In this document: in pieces, positions 1 to 8,559 of the stretch
Layout of the letters: each line of letters starts with the position of its first letter
Position numbering within the stretch: the first letter of the stretch is position 1
Assembly (NCBI GenBank): GCA_016706365.1
Contig: JADJJU010000010.1
Location: 107,653-171,652, forward strand
Origin: Saprospiraceae bacterium
GTDB taxonomy: Bacteria > Bacteroidota > Bacteroidia > Chitinophagales > Saprospiraceae
DNA length: 64,000 nucleotides
Direction: 5' to 3'
Made by a program: the position numbers and the translations under genes
The notes under the pieces: model-generated
Database searches by the model: none
The model's input: only the letters and a program-made list of their open reading frames with translations
What the model was told of the DNA's origin: nothing

Positions 1-2
1 TC

Positions 3-617
3 GGCGAAGCAATCGCCAAAGCCGGATATTATCCGACGCTATCCATCTTTGGACAATTGAATACATTTTATTCTTCTCTGGCAAAAAGAGTGGATGGATT
101 TAATGAGGAACTTAGTCCGCCGACAACAATTGTCTTTAATGGGATATCTCAGGATATTCAGTTTTTCAATCAGGTTCCCATTTTGTCCAACAAAGCTTAT
201 TTTACTCAATTCAATGAAAATCTTGGTATAGGTGTAGGTGTCCAGCTCTCAGTTCCCATTTATGACAATGGCAGGACAAGAGCCAATGTGGAACGTGCCC
301 GTCTTACTCAGTATAGTACATCACTGCAAAATGAGCAATTGAGACAACAATTAAGAAATAACGTGGAAAGAGCTGTCACGGATGCCAATGCAGGCAAGAC
401 TGCATATGAAGCTGCCAAAAAATCCTCAGAAGCTGCTGCTATTGCACTGAGAGATGCAGAACGGCGGTATGCAGTTGGTGCTGCAAATGGGTTTGAATTG
501 ACGAACGCACAAACGCGTGTGGCGACTACAGGTCAACAAGAAATAATAGCGAAGTATGAATATATTTTCCGTTTGAAAGTAGTAGATTTTTATTCCGGAA
601 CCCCGATATCTCTGTAA
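3..617 (+). CDS. TolC family outer-membrane efflux protein (5' end outside window)
   Basis: This is the C-terminal part of a TolC-type outer-membrane channel, the exit duct of a tripartite efflux or secretion pump. The reading frame is open from the first bases of the window (GEAIAKAGYYPTLSIFGQLN upstream of a TTG at 57), so the true start lies outside. The text shows the usual TolC pattern: a beta-strand segment with YPTLS, a segment ending GVGVQLSVPIYDNGRTRANV, then a long Ala/Glu/Arg-rich helix (about residues 95-170) with the RYAVGAANGFELTNAQT motif typical of the second hairpin. A HlyD-type adaptor gene starts 14 bp downstream on the same strand, so the two are probably co-transcribed. 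The substrate cannot be told from sequence. The ABC or RND pump component is not seen downstream. Confidence 0.9.
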   Translation, partial: GEAIAKAGYYPTLSIFGQLNTFYSSLAKRVDGFNEELSPPTTIVFNGISQDIQFFNQVPILSNKAYFTQFNENLGIGVGVQLSVPIYDNGRTRANVERARLTQYSTSLQNEQLRQQLRNNVERAVTDANAGKTAYEAAKKSSEAAAIALRDAERRYAVGAANGFELTNAQTRVATTGQQEIIAKYEYIFRLKVVDFYSGTPISL

Positions 618-631
618 AAACCCTCAACATC

Positions 632-2044
632 ATGGCTAAGAAGAAAAGTAATAAATGGTTGTATATCCTCGGTGGAATTGTAGTTGTGCTGATTATCGTC
701 AGTTTGATTTTTAGTAGCAAGAAACCAAAAGGTGAAACAATTGAAATTGAACAAGTTGCTACACGAACTATCAAAGAAACTGTTGTTGCAAGTGGTAAAA
801 TTTACCCGGAAACTGAAGTTAAGATCAGTTCGGACGTATCAGGTGAAATCGTGGAGCTTTATGTCCTTGAAGGTGATTCTGTCAAAGCAGGACAATTGGT
901 AGCCAAAATCAATCCTGACACTTATGTCTCCTCTGTCGAAAGAGGGGTGGCCAGTTTGAATTCAGCAAAATCCCAGAAATCCATAGCTCAGGCTCAAATT
1001 CTGAGTTCCATCGCACAAAAGGAACAAATTGAAGCCCAGATTGCCAATGCCAGAAATATCTACAACAGGAATAAACAACTGAAAGCGGACGGTGTCATTT
1101 CTACTGCAGATTTTGAAGCTTCAGAATCATCCTTGAGAGCCCTGGAAGCCAACGCCCGTTCTTCAGAAGCTAGTGTTGCTTCATCAAAAGCGAATGTTCA
1201 GGCAGCTGAGTTTTCAATAAAAAGTGCAGAAGCCAGTTTACAGGAATTGAGAACTTCTCTTCAGAGAACCTCGATTTATGCTCCTACAAATGGTATTGTG
1301 TCTCTGTTGAATGTTGAAAAAGGCGAACGCGTGGTAGGTACAATGCAAATGACTGGTACAGAAATGATGAGAATTGCCAATCTCAATTCAATGGAAGTAC
1401 AGGTAGATGTGAGTGAAAATGATATCGTCAGGGTCAGCCTTAATGACGAAGTAGAAATAGAAGTGGATGCTTATCTGGGCAGAAAATTCAAGGGAAATGT
1501 GTATCAAATTGCCAATTCAGCCAGCTCCTTAGGTGGAGCCGCTCAGGCAACAAGCACTGATCAGGTAACTAACTTCTCCGTTAAAATCAGAATAGATCCG
1601 GCTTCTTATTCAGATCTGATCACTTCTACCAAACCATTTCCATTCAGACCAGGTATGTCCGCCTCTGTAGCAATACAAACGAATGTTAAACCCAATGTCA
1701 TTAGTGTTCCGATCCAATCCGTAACAGTACGCGATCCTGACAAAAAGAATGAAGCTCCTGACTCTGAAGAAGTAGTTGCTGAGCAGGAAAAATCAGAAAA
1801 TCAAAACAAGGGGGAGAAAAAACCTGAGGCTGAAAAAGAAAAAATTGAAGTAGTCTTTGTAATGGAAGCAGATACTGTTAGACTGGTCCCCGTCAAAACT
1901 GGTATCCAGGATGACACTTATATAGAAGTACTGGAGGGATTAAAAGGAGATGAAAATGTAGTTTCGGGACCATACAGCGCGATCTCCCGTCAGCTCAAGA
2001 ATGGTAGCAAGGTCGTACTTAAGGAGAAGAAGAAAGAGGACTAA
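632..2044 (+). CDS. HlyD/MacA-like periplasmic adaptor of an efflux pump
   Basis: The 470-residue membrane-fusion protein should bridge an inner-membrane transporter to the TolC-like channel encoded just upstream. Visible features are a basic N-terminus and one membrane helix (about residues 9-27), a biotinyl-lipoyl half domain (VKISSDVSGEIVELYVLEGD, about 65-85), a long Ala/Ser/Glu-rich coiled-coil hairpin (about 100-215), the second lipoyl half (TSIYAPTNGIVSLLNVEKGE, about 215-235), and beta-barrel and membrane-proximal domains. An unusual Glu/Lys-rich low-complexity insert (about 367-405) interrupts the last domain. The architecture resembles MacA more than AcrA, but no macB-like gene follows; the next gene is an unrelated glycosyltransferase after a 94-bp gap. 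The partner pump therefore lies upstream of the window or elsewhere. Confidence 0.9.
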   Translation: MAKKKSNKWLYILGGIVVVLIIVSLIFSSKKPKGETIEIEQVATRTIKETVVASGKIYPETEVKISSDVSGEIVELYVLEGDSVKAGQLVAKINPDTYVSSVERGVASLNSAKSQKSIAQAQILSSIAQKEQIEAQIANARNIYNRNKQLKADGVISTADFEASESSLRALEANARSSEASVASSKANVQAAEFSIKSAEASLQELRTSLQRTSIYAPTNGIVSLLNVEKGERVVGTMQMTGTEMMRIANLNSMEVQVDVSENDIVRVSLNDEVEIEVDAYLGRKFKGNVYQIANSASSLGGAAQATSTDQVTNFSVKIRIDPASYSDLITSTKPFPFRPGMSASVAIQTNVKPNVISVPIQSVTVRDPDKKNEAPDSEEVVAEQEKSENQNKGEKKPEAEKEKIEVVFVMEADTVRLVPVKTGIQDDTYIEVLEGLKGDENVVSGPYSAISRQLKNGSKVVLKEKKKED

Positions 2045-2138
2045 CTTTTATTCCTCATATAAAACCTAATGATCCAACAAGTGTTGGAACTTGGGTCTTA
2101 TATTAAAATTTCCATTTTCAGTGTAATTTGCTATTCAT

Positions 2139-2732
2139 ATGGCTCACAATATCATTGTCCTGTTTAAAAATCCCATTGAGGGGAAGGTAAAAACCAGACT
2201 TGGTGCAACAATTGGTGATGAAAAAGCTTTGATGGTATACCTTGAATTGCTGGAACACACTTTTAAGGTTGCAAGGTCAGTAGCAGGAGCGCAACTCCAT
2301 TTGTTTTTCAGTAATTTCATTGATTCCAGACTTCAGCATATTGGGTCAGAGGATGAATTATATCTTCAGGTCAAAGGATCCCTGGGTGAAAAAATTTTTC
2401 ATGCTTTTGAAACTGTTCATGAGCCGGGAGATAAAACCATCATTATTGGGAGTGACTGTCCCGGTATCAGTTCTGAATTAATCCAGCAGGCATTTTCAAA
2501 CCTGGACAATTTTTCAATTGTTCTGGGGCCGGCAGAAGATGGGGGATATTATTTGCTGGGGCTAAATGATCCAGATTCAAGTCTCTTTGAAGGAATCAAC
2601 TGGAGTACGGATCAGGTCCTGAAACAAACTTATCAAAAAGCTATCACATCCGGCAAATCCGTTAAACTTCTCATCACCCTCAGCGATGTGGACACTGAAG
2701 ATGATCTTCATTTACTGGACCAATACCTTTGA
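2139..2732 (+). CDS. TIGR04282-type (DUF2064) glycosyltransferase
   Basis: The 197-residue protein matches the small GT-A-fold family DUF2064/TIGR04282, which is named for arsenosugar biosynthesis glycosyltransferases. The N-terminal segment LFKNPIEGKVKTRLG is the nucleotide-binding start of this fold. IIIGSDCPGI (about residues 107-116) carries the metal-binding Asp region, and LGPAEDGGYYLLGL (about 131-144) is the family signature. No arsM or radical-SAM partner is adjacent, so the arsenosugar role is only the family name, not something the context supports. It is followed by a 284-bp AT-rich gap before rpoD. Confidence 0.8.
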   Translation: MAHNIIVLFKNPIEGKVKTRLGATIGDEKALMVYLELLEHTFKVARSVAGAQLHLFFSNFIDSRLQHIGSEDELYLQVKGSLGEKIFHAFETVHEPGDKTIIIGSDCPGISSELIQQAFSNLDNFSIVLGPAEDGGYYLLGLNDPDSSLFEGINWSTDQVLKQTYQKAITSGKSVKLLITLSDVDTEDDLHLLDQYL

Positions 2733-3016
2733 TCCTTTTGCAAGAGTAAAAATCGGAACTCAGAGCAAATAATAACTGTAATATAAGAGTTATAGTTACC
2801 AATAAAAGTATGTTAAATCTTCTGGATGCAGGTAAAAAAATATAAGGCAGTATCTAAATTAGAGCATTGGATATCAACATCTTACAAATAAGCCAAAAAG
2901 ATGAAACTAAACGACTTGCTTTGAGTGTTAATGATTAAAATAATCAAACCTTGATTCGCTTAAAAAAAATCAGAATTTTTTCTTATTATTGAATCATATA
3001 ATGAACAAATCCAAAT

Positions 3017-3883
3017 ATGCGCCAACTCAAAATTGCTCATAAGATTACCTCCAGAGAGAGCTATGCGTTGGAACGTTATCTTGCCGATATCAGTAAAATA
3101 GAATTACTATCTCCTGAACAAGAATCAGACTTAGCACAAAGAATTCGCAATGATGATGAAGATGCACTCGACAAATTAGTTAGAGCAAATTTGCGTTTTG
3201 TCGTTTCTGTAGCCAAGCAATATCAGAATCAGGGACTTTCATTAAGCGATCTGATCAATGAGGGAAATGTGGGTTTATTGAAAGCCGCCAAGAGATTTGA
3301 TGAAACTAAAGGATTTAAATTTATCTCCTACGCTGTCTGGTGGATAAGACAATCCATCCTGCAAGCTATCGTAGAATATTCAAGAATCGTTCGATTACCC
3401 ACCAATAAAGTTACTCAATACAATAAGGTCAATAATACATTTGCTTCATTTCTTCAGGAATTTCAGCGTGAACCATCCAATGAAGAATTAAGTGACTTGC
3501 TCAATCTTTCGGTCAAAGAAGTTGCCAGTCTGATAAGTTCCAACAGCAGACATGTATCCATGGATGCACCCATGAGCGATGATGAAGAGAGCTCTACTTT
3601 ACTGGAATTGATTTCCACTGATGCTGATATGTCTCCGGACTTGCAGTTGATGGAGGAATCAGTTAAAATGGAAATTCAATATGGGATGGCATTTTTATCC
3701 CCCAGAGAATTGGACGTAATAGCCTGCTTTTTTGGATTAAATGGGTTCAAGGAAATGTCACTCGAAGAAATCGCCGAAAAATATGACCTGACCAAAGAAA
3801 GGGTCCGGCAGATAAAAGATCGGGCTATCAACAGGCTGAAAAGAAACTTCAACAAACATGCCCTTCGATCCGTTTTTAGATAA
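3017..3883 (+). CDS. rpoD: Primary RNA polymerase sigma factor (RpoD/SigA), Bacteroidetes short type
   Basis: This housekeeping sigma-70 factor directs core RNA polymerase to the TAnnTTTG-type promoters of Bacteroidota. At 288 residues it has the short form usual in this phylum, without region 1.1. The order is region 1.2 (ALERYLADISKIELLSPEQE, about 17-36), region 2 (DLINEGNVGLLKAAKRF and SYAVWWIRQSI, about 77-115), region 3 (about 125-200), and region 4 with a helix-turn-helix (LEEIAEKYDLTKERVRQIKD, about 249-268). The start MRQLKIAHKITSRES is the conserved N-terminus of the Bacteroidetes primary factor, which fixes the start codon. The 284 bp upstream are AT-rich; no clear promoter motif was recognised there. 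Confidence 0.95.
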   Translation: MRQLKIAHKITSRESYALERYLADISKIELLSPEQESDLAQRIRNDDEDALDKLVRANLRFVVSVAKQYQNQGLSLSDLINEGNVGLLKAAKRFDETKGFKFISYAVWWIRQSILQAIVEYSRIVRLPTNKVTQYNKVNNTFASFLQEFQREPSNEELSDLLNLSVKEVASLISSNSRHVSMDAPMSDDEESSTLLELISTDADMSPDLQLMEESVKMEIQYGMAFLSPRELDVIACFFGLNGFKEMSLEEIAEKYDLTKERVRQIKDRAINRLKRNFNKHALRSVFR

Positions 3884-4015
3884 TTTTACTTTAATGATTT
3901 CTGTCCCGGTTCTGAAATTGATGATGCAGTTGCGTGATGCATTAAATTAATTGAGCAACGGATAGAAATTTGTTTGTTACCTTACATTAAGTATTCTCTA
4001 ATATAATTTTCATCT

Positions 4016-4660
4016 ATGGTGATTTGGCTCATATTGATTGCACTGGTAACCTTGTTTTTCCTGTCTCTGAGGAAAAAAACAGTCACTATGAAAACTGTAA
4101 ATAAGGATGTAGCTTCCTTCAGAAAAGAACTGGATATAAAAGCAAAAACTTTGACACCCTGGGCACAGAATGAGCTGGAATTGCTTTCGCTAAATCTCAA
4201 GGAAAAGAAAGTAGCAAAAGGATTTCACGAGGTGGAGAGAGGCGTTTTGGTCAATATTTATAATGAACCAGTACTGGCATTTGTCCGCAAAAGATACAAA
4301 GGGAAACAGCCAAAGACTCTATTGATGGCAAGAGGATTTGCTTATGAAATGGTCTATGTCCTGAACGAGAAAGGTGTTAGTATTTACAGAAATCAAGTCC
4401 AGATTGCCAATTTACTGCCTGATGGAAGACTAGTCAATACCGCAGGAAATAAATTATTAGGGCAAATTGAATATTCTGACCATTTGGAACTGCCTCTTCT
4501 GCTGGAAGGTAAACTTGTAGCCGGAATGAGAAAAACCCGCGATGATAAGTCCATGTTTCCCAGGGCTTTAAATTTGTATGAATCAATTTCAGAGCAAGAT
4601 CAACAACTTTTATTGGCCATGTCCCTGGTTCATGTGATCGATCTCGCAGAAAAAAAATAG
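4016..4660 (+). CDS. Membrane-anchored protein of unknown function
   Basis: I do not recognise this 214-residue protein. It has one N-terminal hydrophobic helix (VIWLILIALVTLFFLSL, residues 2-18) followed by a basic stretch and a soluble cytoplasmic-looking domain of about 190 residues rich in beta-strand patterns (for example GVLVNIYNEPVLAFVRKRYKG). It has no signal-peptidase site, lipobox or recognisable catalytic motif. It lies 132 bp after rpoD and 79 bp before another unknown gene on the same strand. The intact 645-bp frame supports it as a real gene. Confidence 0.6.
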   Translation: MVIWLILIALVTLFFLSLRKKTVTMKTVNKDVASFRKELDIKAKTLTPWAQNELELLSLNLKEKKVAKGFHEVERGVLVNIYNEPVLAFVRKRYKGKQPKTLLMARGFAYEMVYVLNEKGVSIYRNQVQIANLLPDGRLVNTAGNKLLGQIEYSDHLELPLLLEGKLVAGMRKTRDDKSMFPRALNLYESISEQDQQLLLAMSLVHVIDLAEKK

Positions 4661-4739
4661 AGCACTATTTAACTTTTTTTTAATACCAGAACAACCAATG
4701 TCTGTGGGGTTTGTTAGTTTCGCATAATATTCAGTGTTT

Positions 4740-5174
4740 ATGAGTCTGAGAGAGAAAGCCAATTTCATTATATACAGGTTTGCAGAAAAGGGTCTGGAAG
4801 TCTTTATGGTAAAAGATGATGTAGATAATACAAGGGAGTGGAAATTCCCTGAAGGTTCTATGTTGCAACAAATGGATGCTACAAAAGATGGACAGGACCT
4901 AATCGAACTGGAGCCATTGATGAAAGAAAATGGTGAATCAGTAAAAGCAATTGCGCTTGAAGGCGACTGGCATGATCTACCTTCTATCACTCATAAGGTT
5001 CAGGAAGATGTGACCTATGTCAAAGACAAGATCAAAGACATGATGCCTGATCTCAACAAAGGAGCATATTTTGCCATGAAAGAGGCTTTCAAAAAAGTAA
5101 TGCCACATGAATATGCATTACTCAAAGAATTGAAAGATATCCTCCTGGATAGAAACAGTACGAAGAATATTTAA
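4740..5174 (+). CDS. Unknown protein with a possible degenerate Nudix-like N-terminus
   Basis: The 144-residue protein starts best at the ATG at 4740 (a GTG two codons upstream at 4734 is in frame). The N-terminal segment FIIYRFAEKGLEVFMVKDD followed by WKFPEGSM resembles the opening strand and the W-x-F-P-G turn that precedes a Nudix box. However, the box itself (GX5EX7REUXEEXGU) is absent, so hydrolase activity is doubtful. The C-terminal third is helical and charged (VKDKIKDMMPDLNKGAYFAM). No better family assignment can be made. It converges with the Arc-like gene on the other strand, 19 bp away. Confidence 0.55.
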   Translation: MSLREKANFIIYRFAEKGLEVFMVKDDVDNTREWKFPEGSMLQQMDATKDGQDLIELEPLMKENGESVKAIALEGDWHDLPSITHKVQEDVTYVKDKIKDMMPDLNKGAYFAMKEAFKKVMPHEYALLKELKDILLDRNSTKNI

Positions 5175-5193
5175 TTCTACTTTCCCTTTCACC

Positions 5194-5394
5194 TCATGTG
5201 CTTTCCTCTTCCAAATCAGTCGATACTGATTTTTCATCAAATTTTGATTTATATCGCTTTTGCTTTTTGATGGCCTCGTCCAGCAAATATTCTATCTGAC
5301 CATTCACACTTCGGAATTCGTCAGCAGCCCAACGCTCCAGGGCATCGTACATTTCAGGCTTAATCCTGATTACAAATGATTTTTTCTCAGCCAT
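5194..5394 (-). CDS. Arc-family ribbon-helix-helix DNA-binding protein
   Basis: The 66-residue protein begins KSFVIRIKPEMYDALERWAADEFRS. This is the beta-strand plus first helix of the Arc/MetJ ribbon-helix-helix fold, and VNGQIEYLLDEAIKK forms the second helix. The tail is acidic. Such proteins bind DNA as dimers through the paired N-terminal strands (FVIRIKP). It is the last gene of a three-gene minus-strand cluster after an SPFH protein and a small membrane protein (56 bp gap). No toxin-like partner is next to it, so a role in that cluster is more likely than a toxin-antitoxin role. Confidence 0.75.
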   Translation of the reverse strand: MAEKKSFVIRIKPEMYDALERWAADEFRSVNGQIEYLLDEAIKKQKRYKSKFDEKSVSTDLEEEST

Positions 5395-5450
5395 TATTTT
5401 TCCATTTCATTATCAGACATTATGTATCTGAATAAATGACGCTTTTTAAT

Positions 5451-5957
5451 TCATTCCATTCTCATCTTTTGAGCCCACACAGAGCTCCCTTCAAATATCC
5501 TTTGCCATTCCTCCTTGTTTCGGATACTAACCACCATTTTTTTTCCGGTGCTCAGATTAAATTCTATGGCAAATTTTGAATCTGTAACATATGCTGTAGT
5601 GTCTCCCTTAATTCGTTTACCTAATCCACTGAATTCCCTCAGCACATGCAATGGTCTTATTTTCATGGCTAATATATCATCGGGTTCAACTATCACTGCT
5701 TTCAGTGAAAATGGAACCATCTTTACACTGAAGTGCCTGTATTCCATTTTCACTTTGTAGTGTATGAAGTTCAGTAACACAAAAACCAGTGTAAAAATAG
5801 CTCCACTAATCAACATCATTTGTATAGTATCCTGACTGTCTTCATTCTTACTTATCGCGAAAAGTATGACAAGAATAATCACAAAATCCATGACTAAAAA
5901 TGTGAGCAACCAGGCAGGTAATAATTTCAATTTTTCTTCCAGCATCGGATTTGGCAT
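5451..5957 (-). CDS. Two-helix membrane protein, PH-domain-like, unknown function
   Basis: The 168-residue protein has two membrane helices near the N-terminus (WLLTFLVMDFVIILVILFAI, about 16-35, and MMLISGAIFTLVFVLLNFIH, about 47-66). A cytosolic C-terminal domain follows, with alternating strands ending in IRNKEEWQRIFEGSSVW. The topology resembles small bacterial PH-like (YdbS/YcxB-type) membrane proteins, but this is pattern resemblance only. It is 23 bp downstream of the SPFH gene and 56 bp upstream of the Arc-like gene, all on the minus strand, so they probably form one operon. Confidence 0.65.
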   Translation of the reverse strand: MPNPMLEEKLKLLPAWLLTFLVMDFVIILVILFAISKNEDSQDTIQMMLISGAIFTLVFVLLNFIHYKVKMEYRHFSVKMVPFSLKAVIVEPDDILAMKIRPLHVLREFSGLGKRIKGDTTAYVTDSKFAIEFNLSTGKKMVVSIRNKEEWQRIFEGSSVWAQKMRME

Positions 5958-5980
5958 CTAAGATTATTCAATCAGGCTAA

Positions 5981-6841
5981 TCAATGATGCAGTGTTCCTG
6001 CATTGACTACCGGGCTTACCGCTCTGTCAGAGCATAATACAACCAGCAAGTTGCTAACCATTGCCGCTTTACGCTCTTCATCCAGGTGAACTACATTTTT
6101 TTCTGCCAGCTTCTCCAGGGCCATTTCTACCATGCCCACTGCTCCATTCACGATTTGTTTACGGGCTGCAACAACTGCTGTAGCTTGCTGTCTTTGTAAC
6201 ATAGCCCCTGCAATTTCCTGGGCATATGCCAGATGCGAAATCCTAGCTTCGATTACTATGACTCCTGCCCGAGCTAGTCTGTCCTGAAGTTCTCTTTCCA
6301 ACTCCTGCCCCACATGATCCGCGCTTGCCCTCAATGTGTATTCAGATGTAGCATCTTCAAATTCATCATATGGGTATAAACTTGCCAGCTTACGTATAGC
6401 AGCTTCAGATTGCACTTCAATATAATGGGTATAATTGTCGACATCGAATGAAGCCTTGAAAGCATCTTCCACCTGCCACACAACCACAGCCGCTATCTCG
6501 ATTGGATTTCCTATGCTGTCATTTACTTTTAGCTTAGGTCCATTCAGGTTACGCGCTCTGAAATTGATTTTTTTCTTGGCTATAAATGGATTCATCCAGT
6601 AAAAGCCATTTTTAACAATTGTGCCTTCATATTTTCCGAAAAAGGTCAACACTGCTGCTTCATTGGGCATCAGAATCAAAAAACCATTTAATAAAAAAAT
6701 AAGAATTACAATCCCGGCAACACCCATAGCAATATATAAAGACTCCATTCTGGTAACGGAGTAAATACTCGCAGCTAAGAGAATTAATTGAATAAAGAGA
6801 GAAAAGAAGCCATTGCTTTTTGTAACGATTTGATCTTTCAT
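5981..6841 (-). CDS. SPFH/Band 7 domain membrane protein
   Basis: This is a stomatin/prohibitin/flotillin-type membrane scaffold. The likely start is the Met at 6841 ([13 protein letters not shown], 286 residues); the frame is open 23 codons further up, but that extension is low-complexity and unlikely. Two hydrophobic stretches (about residues 10-25 and 32-54) anchor it. The Band 7 domain follows from [19 protein letters not shown], through [20 protein letters not shown] and the regions [13 protein letters not shown] and [17 protein letters not shown]. The last segment is the coiled Ala/Gln-rich part of the domain. Proteins of this class organise membrane microdomains or control proteases. 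It heads the cluster with a two-helix protein and an Arc-type regulator. Confidence 0.85.
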   Translation of the reverse strand: MKDQIVTKSNGFFSLFIQLILLAASIYSVTRMESLYIAMGVAGIVILIFLLNGFLILMPNEAAVLTFFGKYEGTIVKNGFYWMNPFIAKKKINFRARNLNGPKLKVNDSIGNPIEIAAVVVWQVEDAFKASFDVDNYTHYIEVQSEAAIRKLASLYPYDEFEDATSEYTLRASADHVGQELERELQDRLARAGVIVIEARISHLAYAQEIAGAMLQRQQATAVVAARKQIVNGAVGMVEMALEKLAEKNVVHLDEERKAAMVSNLLVVLCSDRAVSPVVNAGTLHH

Positions 6842-6873
6842 GTTAGTATTGGTTTGATATTGTTTTGATATCA

Positions 6874-6881
6874 TAAAGATA
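6874..6881 (-). promoter_or_regulatory. Possible -7 element for the SPFH cluster
   Basis: On the minus strand TATCTTTA lies about 33 bp upstream of the chosen SPFH start and is preceded, 18 bp further up, by TTTG. It differs from the Bacteroidetes -7 consensus TAnnTTTG at the last base. It supports the start at 6841, because the longer frame would begin upstream of this promoter. Confidence 0.35.
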
Positions 6882-7018
6882 CTATTCAAGTAACAATTAC
6901 AAAATATCAAAGACGATAATATCAGATATTCCGATGAACGGATTTAAATATTCGATCGGACAGAATCTGCCCACAGTAGTGAAGGGAAATAAAAGAGGGA
7001 GAAAAGGAATAATCCATT

Positions 7019-7026
7019 TAAATTTG
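7019..7026 (+). promoter_or_regulatory. Bacteroidetes -7 promoter element of purC
   Basis: TAAATTTG is an exact match to TAnnTTTG and sits 19 bp before the purC start codon. No good -33 TTTG box is visible. The short leader leaves no room for a PurR-type or purine riboswitch control element downstream of it. Confidence 0.45.
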
Positions 7027-7045
7027 CGGATCAAAATTTGACCAA

Positions 7046-7993
7046 ATGTCTTCACCTATAGTTCAACCAAACGCAGAATACAATTTTCATCCTGATCAAA
7101 AGGTTTATCACGGAAAAGTTAGAGATGTATACACCATTGGTTCAAAAATAATAATGATAGCTTCTGACAGGATATCGGCATTTGACCATATACTTCCAAG
7201 ATCGATTCCATATAAAGGTCAGGTATTGAACCAGCTGGCTGCTTACTTTCTGAAAGCAACATCAGATATGGTACCAAATTGGTTGCTGGACACCCCCCTG
7301 CCAAATGTTGCTATCGGCTATGCATGTGAGCCACATAAAGTGGAAATGGTGATAAGAGCTTATCTGGCAGGACACGCCGCAAGGGTATATAAAAATGGAG
7401 GCCGGGTATTATGCGGAGTAACTTTGCCTGAGGGATTGAAAGAAGGTGATAAACTGCCTGAGCCCATTATCACTCCGACTACCAAGGCTTCTGAAGGTCA
7501 TGATGAAGATATTTCCAGAGAAGAAATTCTGGCCAGAGGAATTGTAAGGGAAGAAGATTATTTGATTTTGGAAGAATATACAAGAAAATTATTTGCTGCC
7601 GGAACTACTATGGCTAAAGAAAGGGGCTTGCTTCTTGTGGATACCAAGTATGAATTTGGCAAATATAATGGAAGAAATCTTCTAATCGATGAAGTACATA
7701 CTCCCGATTCATCCAGATACTATATTGCTGATGGATATGAAGACAGGCAGAGAGACAATATCAGTCAAAAGCAATTATCAAAAGAATTCGTGAGAGAATG
7801 GTTGATGGCAAATGACTTTCAGGGCTTGGAAGGGCAGAGTATGCCCCTGATGCCTGATTCCTTTGTGACTGAGATCAGCCAAAGATATATTGAGTTGTTC
7901 GATAAAGTGACCGGTCTTGAATTTGTACCGGATACAGATATTCAAAAAGAAGACATTGAGCGCATTGTTGTAAAATGGCTGGATACACATTAA
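7046..7993 (+). CDS. purC: Phosphoribosylaminoimidazole-succinocarboxamide synthase
   Basis: SAICAR synthetase joins CAIR and aspartate with ATP hydrolysis, a step of de novo purine synthesis in the cytoplasm. The 315-residue protein begins the domain with KVYHGKVRDVY (nucleotide-binding Gly-Lys-Val-Arg). It continues with IASDRISAFDHILPRSIPYKG, HKVEMVIRAYLAGHA, and PIITPTTKASEGHDEDIS, then LLVDTKYEFG and LIDEVHTPDSSRY, all signatures of the family. The length fits the longer form common in Bacteroidota. It is monocistronic or the first gene before a small lipoprotein that has its own promoter. No other pur genes are nearby. Confidence 0.95.
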   Translation: MSSPIVQPNAEYNFHPDQKVYHGKVRDVYTIGSKIIMIASDRISAFDHILPRSIPYKGQVLNQLAAYFLKATSDMVPNWLLDTPLPNVAIGYACEPHKVEMVIRAYLAGHAARVYKNGGRVLCGVTLPEGLKEGDKLPEPIITPTTKASEGHDEDISREEILARGIVREEDYLILEEYTRKLFAAGTTMAKERGLLLVDTKYEFGKYNGRNLLIDEVHTPDSSRYYIADGYEDRQRDNISQKQLSKEFVREWLMANDFQGLEGQSMPLMPDSFVTEISQRYIELFDKVTGLEFVPDTDIQKEDIERIVVKWLDTH

Positions 7994-8003
7994 TTAATTG
8001 CAT

Positions 8004-8011
8004 TATATTTG
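8004..8011 (+). promoter_or_regulatory. Bacteroidetes -7 promoter element of the small lipoprotein
   Basis: TATATTTG matches TAnnTTTG exactly, 33 bp upstream of the ATG at 8045 and 11 bp after the purC stop. A -33 region would fall inside the end of purC. Confidence 0.5.
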
Positions 8012-8044
8012 CACTCAAATTGAGTAAAACTGAAAACAACACAT

Positions 8045-8470
8045 ATGAAAAATGTACTTTGGATGTTGGTCGTGGCCCTTTTCATGGCTGCATGTGGTTC
8101 TGATGAAAATAAGGAAGTGGTTAATGAAGGACCACAATTGAATGTAGATTCACCTGAAAAAGCAAGTTTGGAAACGCTTTCTGAAAATGCAATACTTTAT
8201 TATGTTTTTGACAAAGGAGATAATAAGGCAGAGGTAGATGATTTCAATGCTCAGGTTGAAAAAATTAAAGCACATTTCGCAGATAAAGGTGTAGATGTAA
8301 AGGATTTGAAATTGTTCAATACACAGGAGCAATTCAAAGGAGCTGAAAACTCATTATTCCAAATGGAAGGAGGCTATGTAATTAAAAGAGGAGGACCAAT
8401 GATCCTGGTCAAAAGAGATTTGGGAGAGAATATCATCACTCAGGCAGAAGAATTTTTTGCTCAGCAATAA
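8045..8470 (+). CDS. Small lipoprotein of unknown function
   Basis: The 141-residue protein has a signal peptide (MKNVLWMLVVALFMAAC) ending in a lipobox with the lipidated Cys at residue 17, so it should be membrane-anchored in the envelope. The mature part is charged and looks like an alpha/beta domain (ILYYVFDKGDNKAEVDDFNA, then a segment ending MEGGYVIKRGGPMILVKRD). No family is recognised. It has its own TAnnTTTG promoter and a strong terminator 17 bp after the stop, so it is a single-gene unit. Confidence 0.7.
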   Translation: MKNVLWMLVVALFMAACGSDENKEVVNEGPQLNVDSPEKASLETLSENAILYYVFDKGDNKAEVDDFNAQVEKIKAHFADKGVDVKDLKLFNTQEQFKGAENSLFQMEGGYVIKRGGPMILVKRDLGENIITQAEEFFAQQ

Positions 8471-8487
8471 GTTATAAAAAATCCTTT

Positions 8488-8525
8488 TAAAAGGCTTTCC
8501 GAAATTTTTCGGGAAGCCTTTTTTA
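8488..8525 (+). terminator. Rho-independent terminator after the small lipoprotein
   Basis: AAAAGGCTTTCCGAA and TTCGGGAAGCCTTTTTT form a stem of about 15 bp with one G-T pair and a short T loop, followed by a T run. Because of the flanking A run it may also stop the helicase transcript arriving from the other side. Confidence 0.8.
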
Positions 8526-8559
8526 TTTCCAGAATTGTCCAGGCTTACTTCTCAAGTCT

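Noticed and set aside
2045..2138. Weak hairpin after the HlyD gene (CCAACAAGTGTTGG)
   Set aside because: Short stem without a T tract; not convincing as a terminator.
4610..4990. 126-residue minus-strand frame across the end of one unknown gene and the start of the next
   Set aside because: It overlaps two better-supported plus-strand genes and has no recognisable features.
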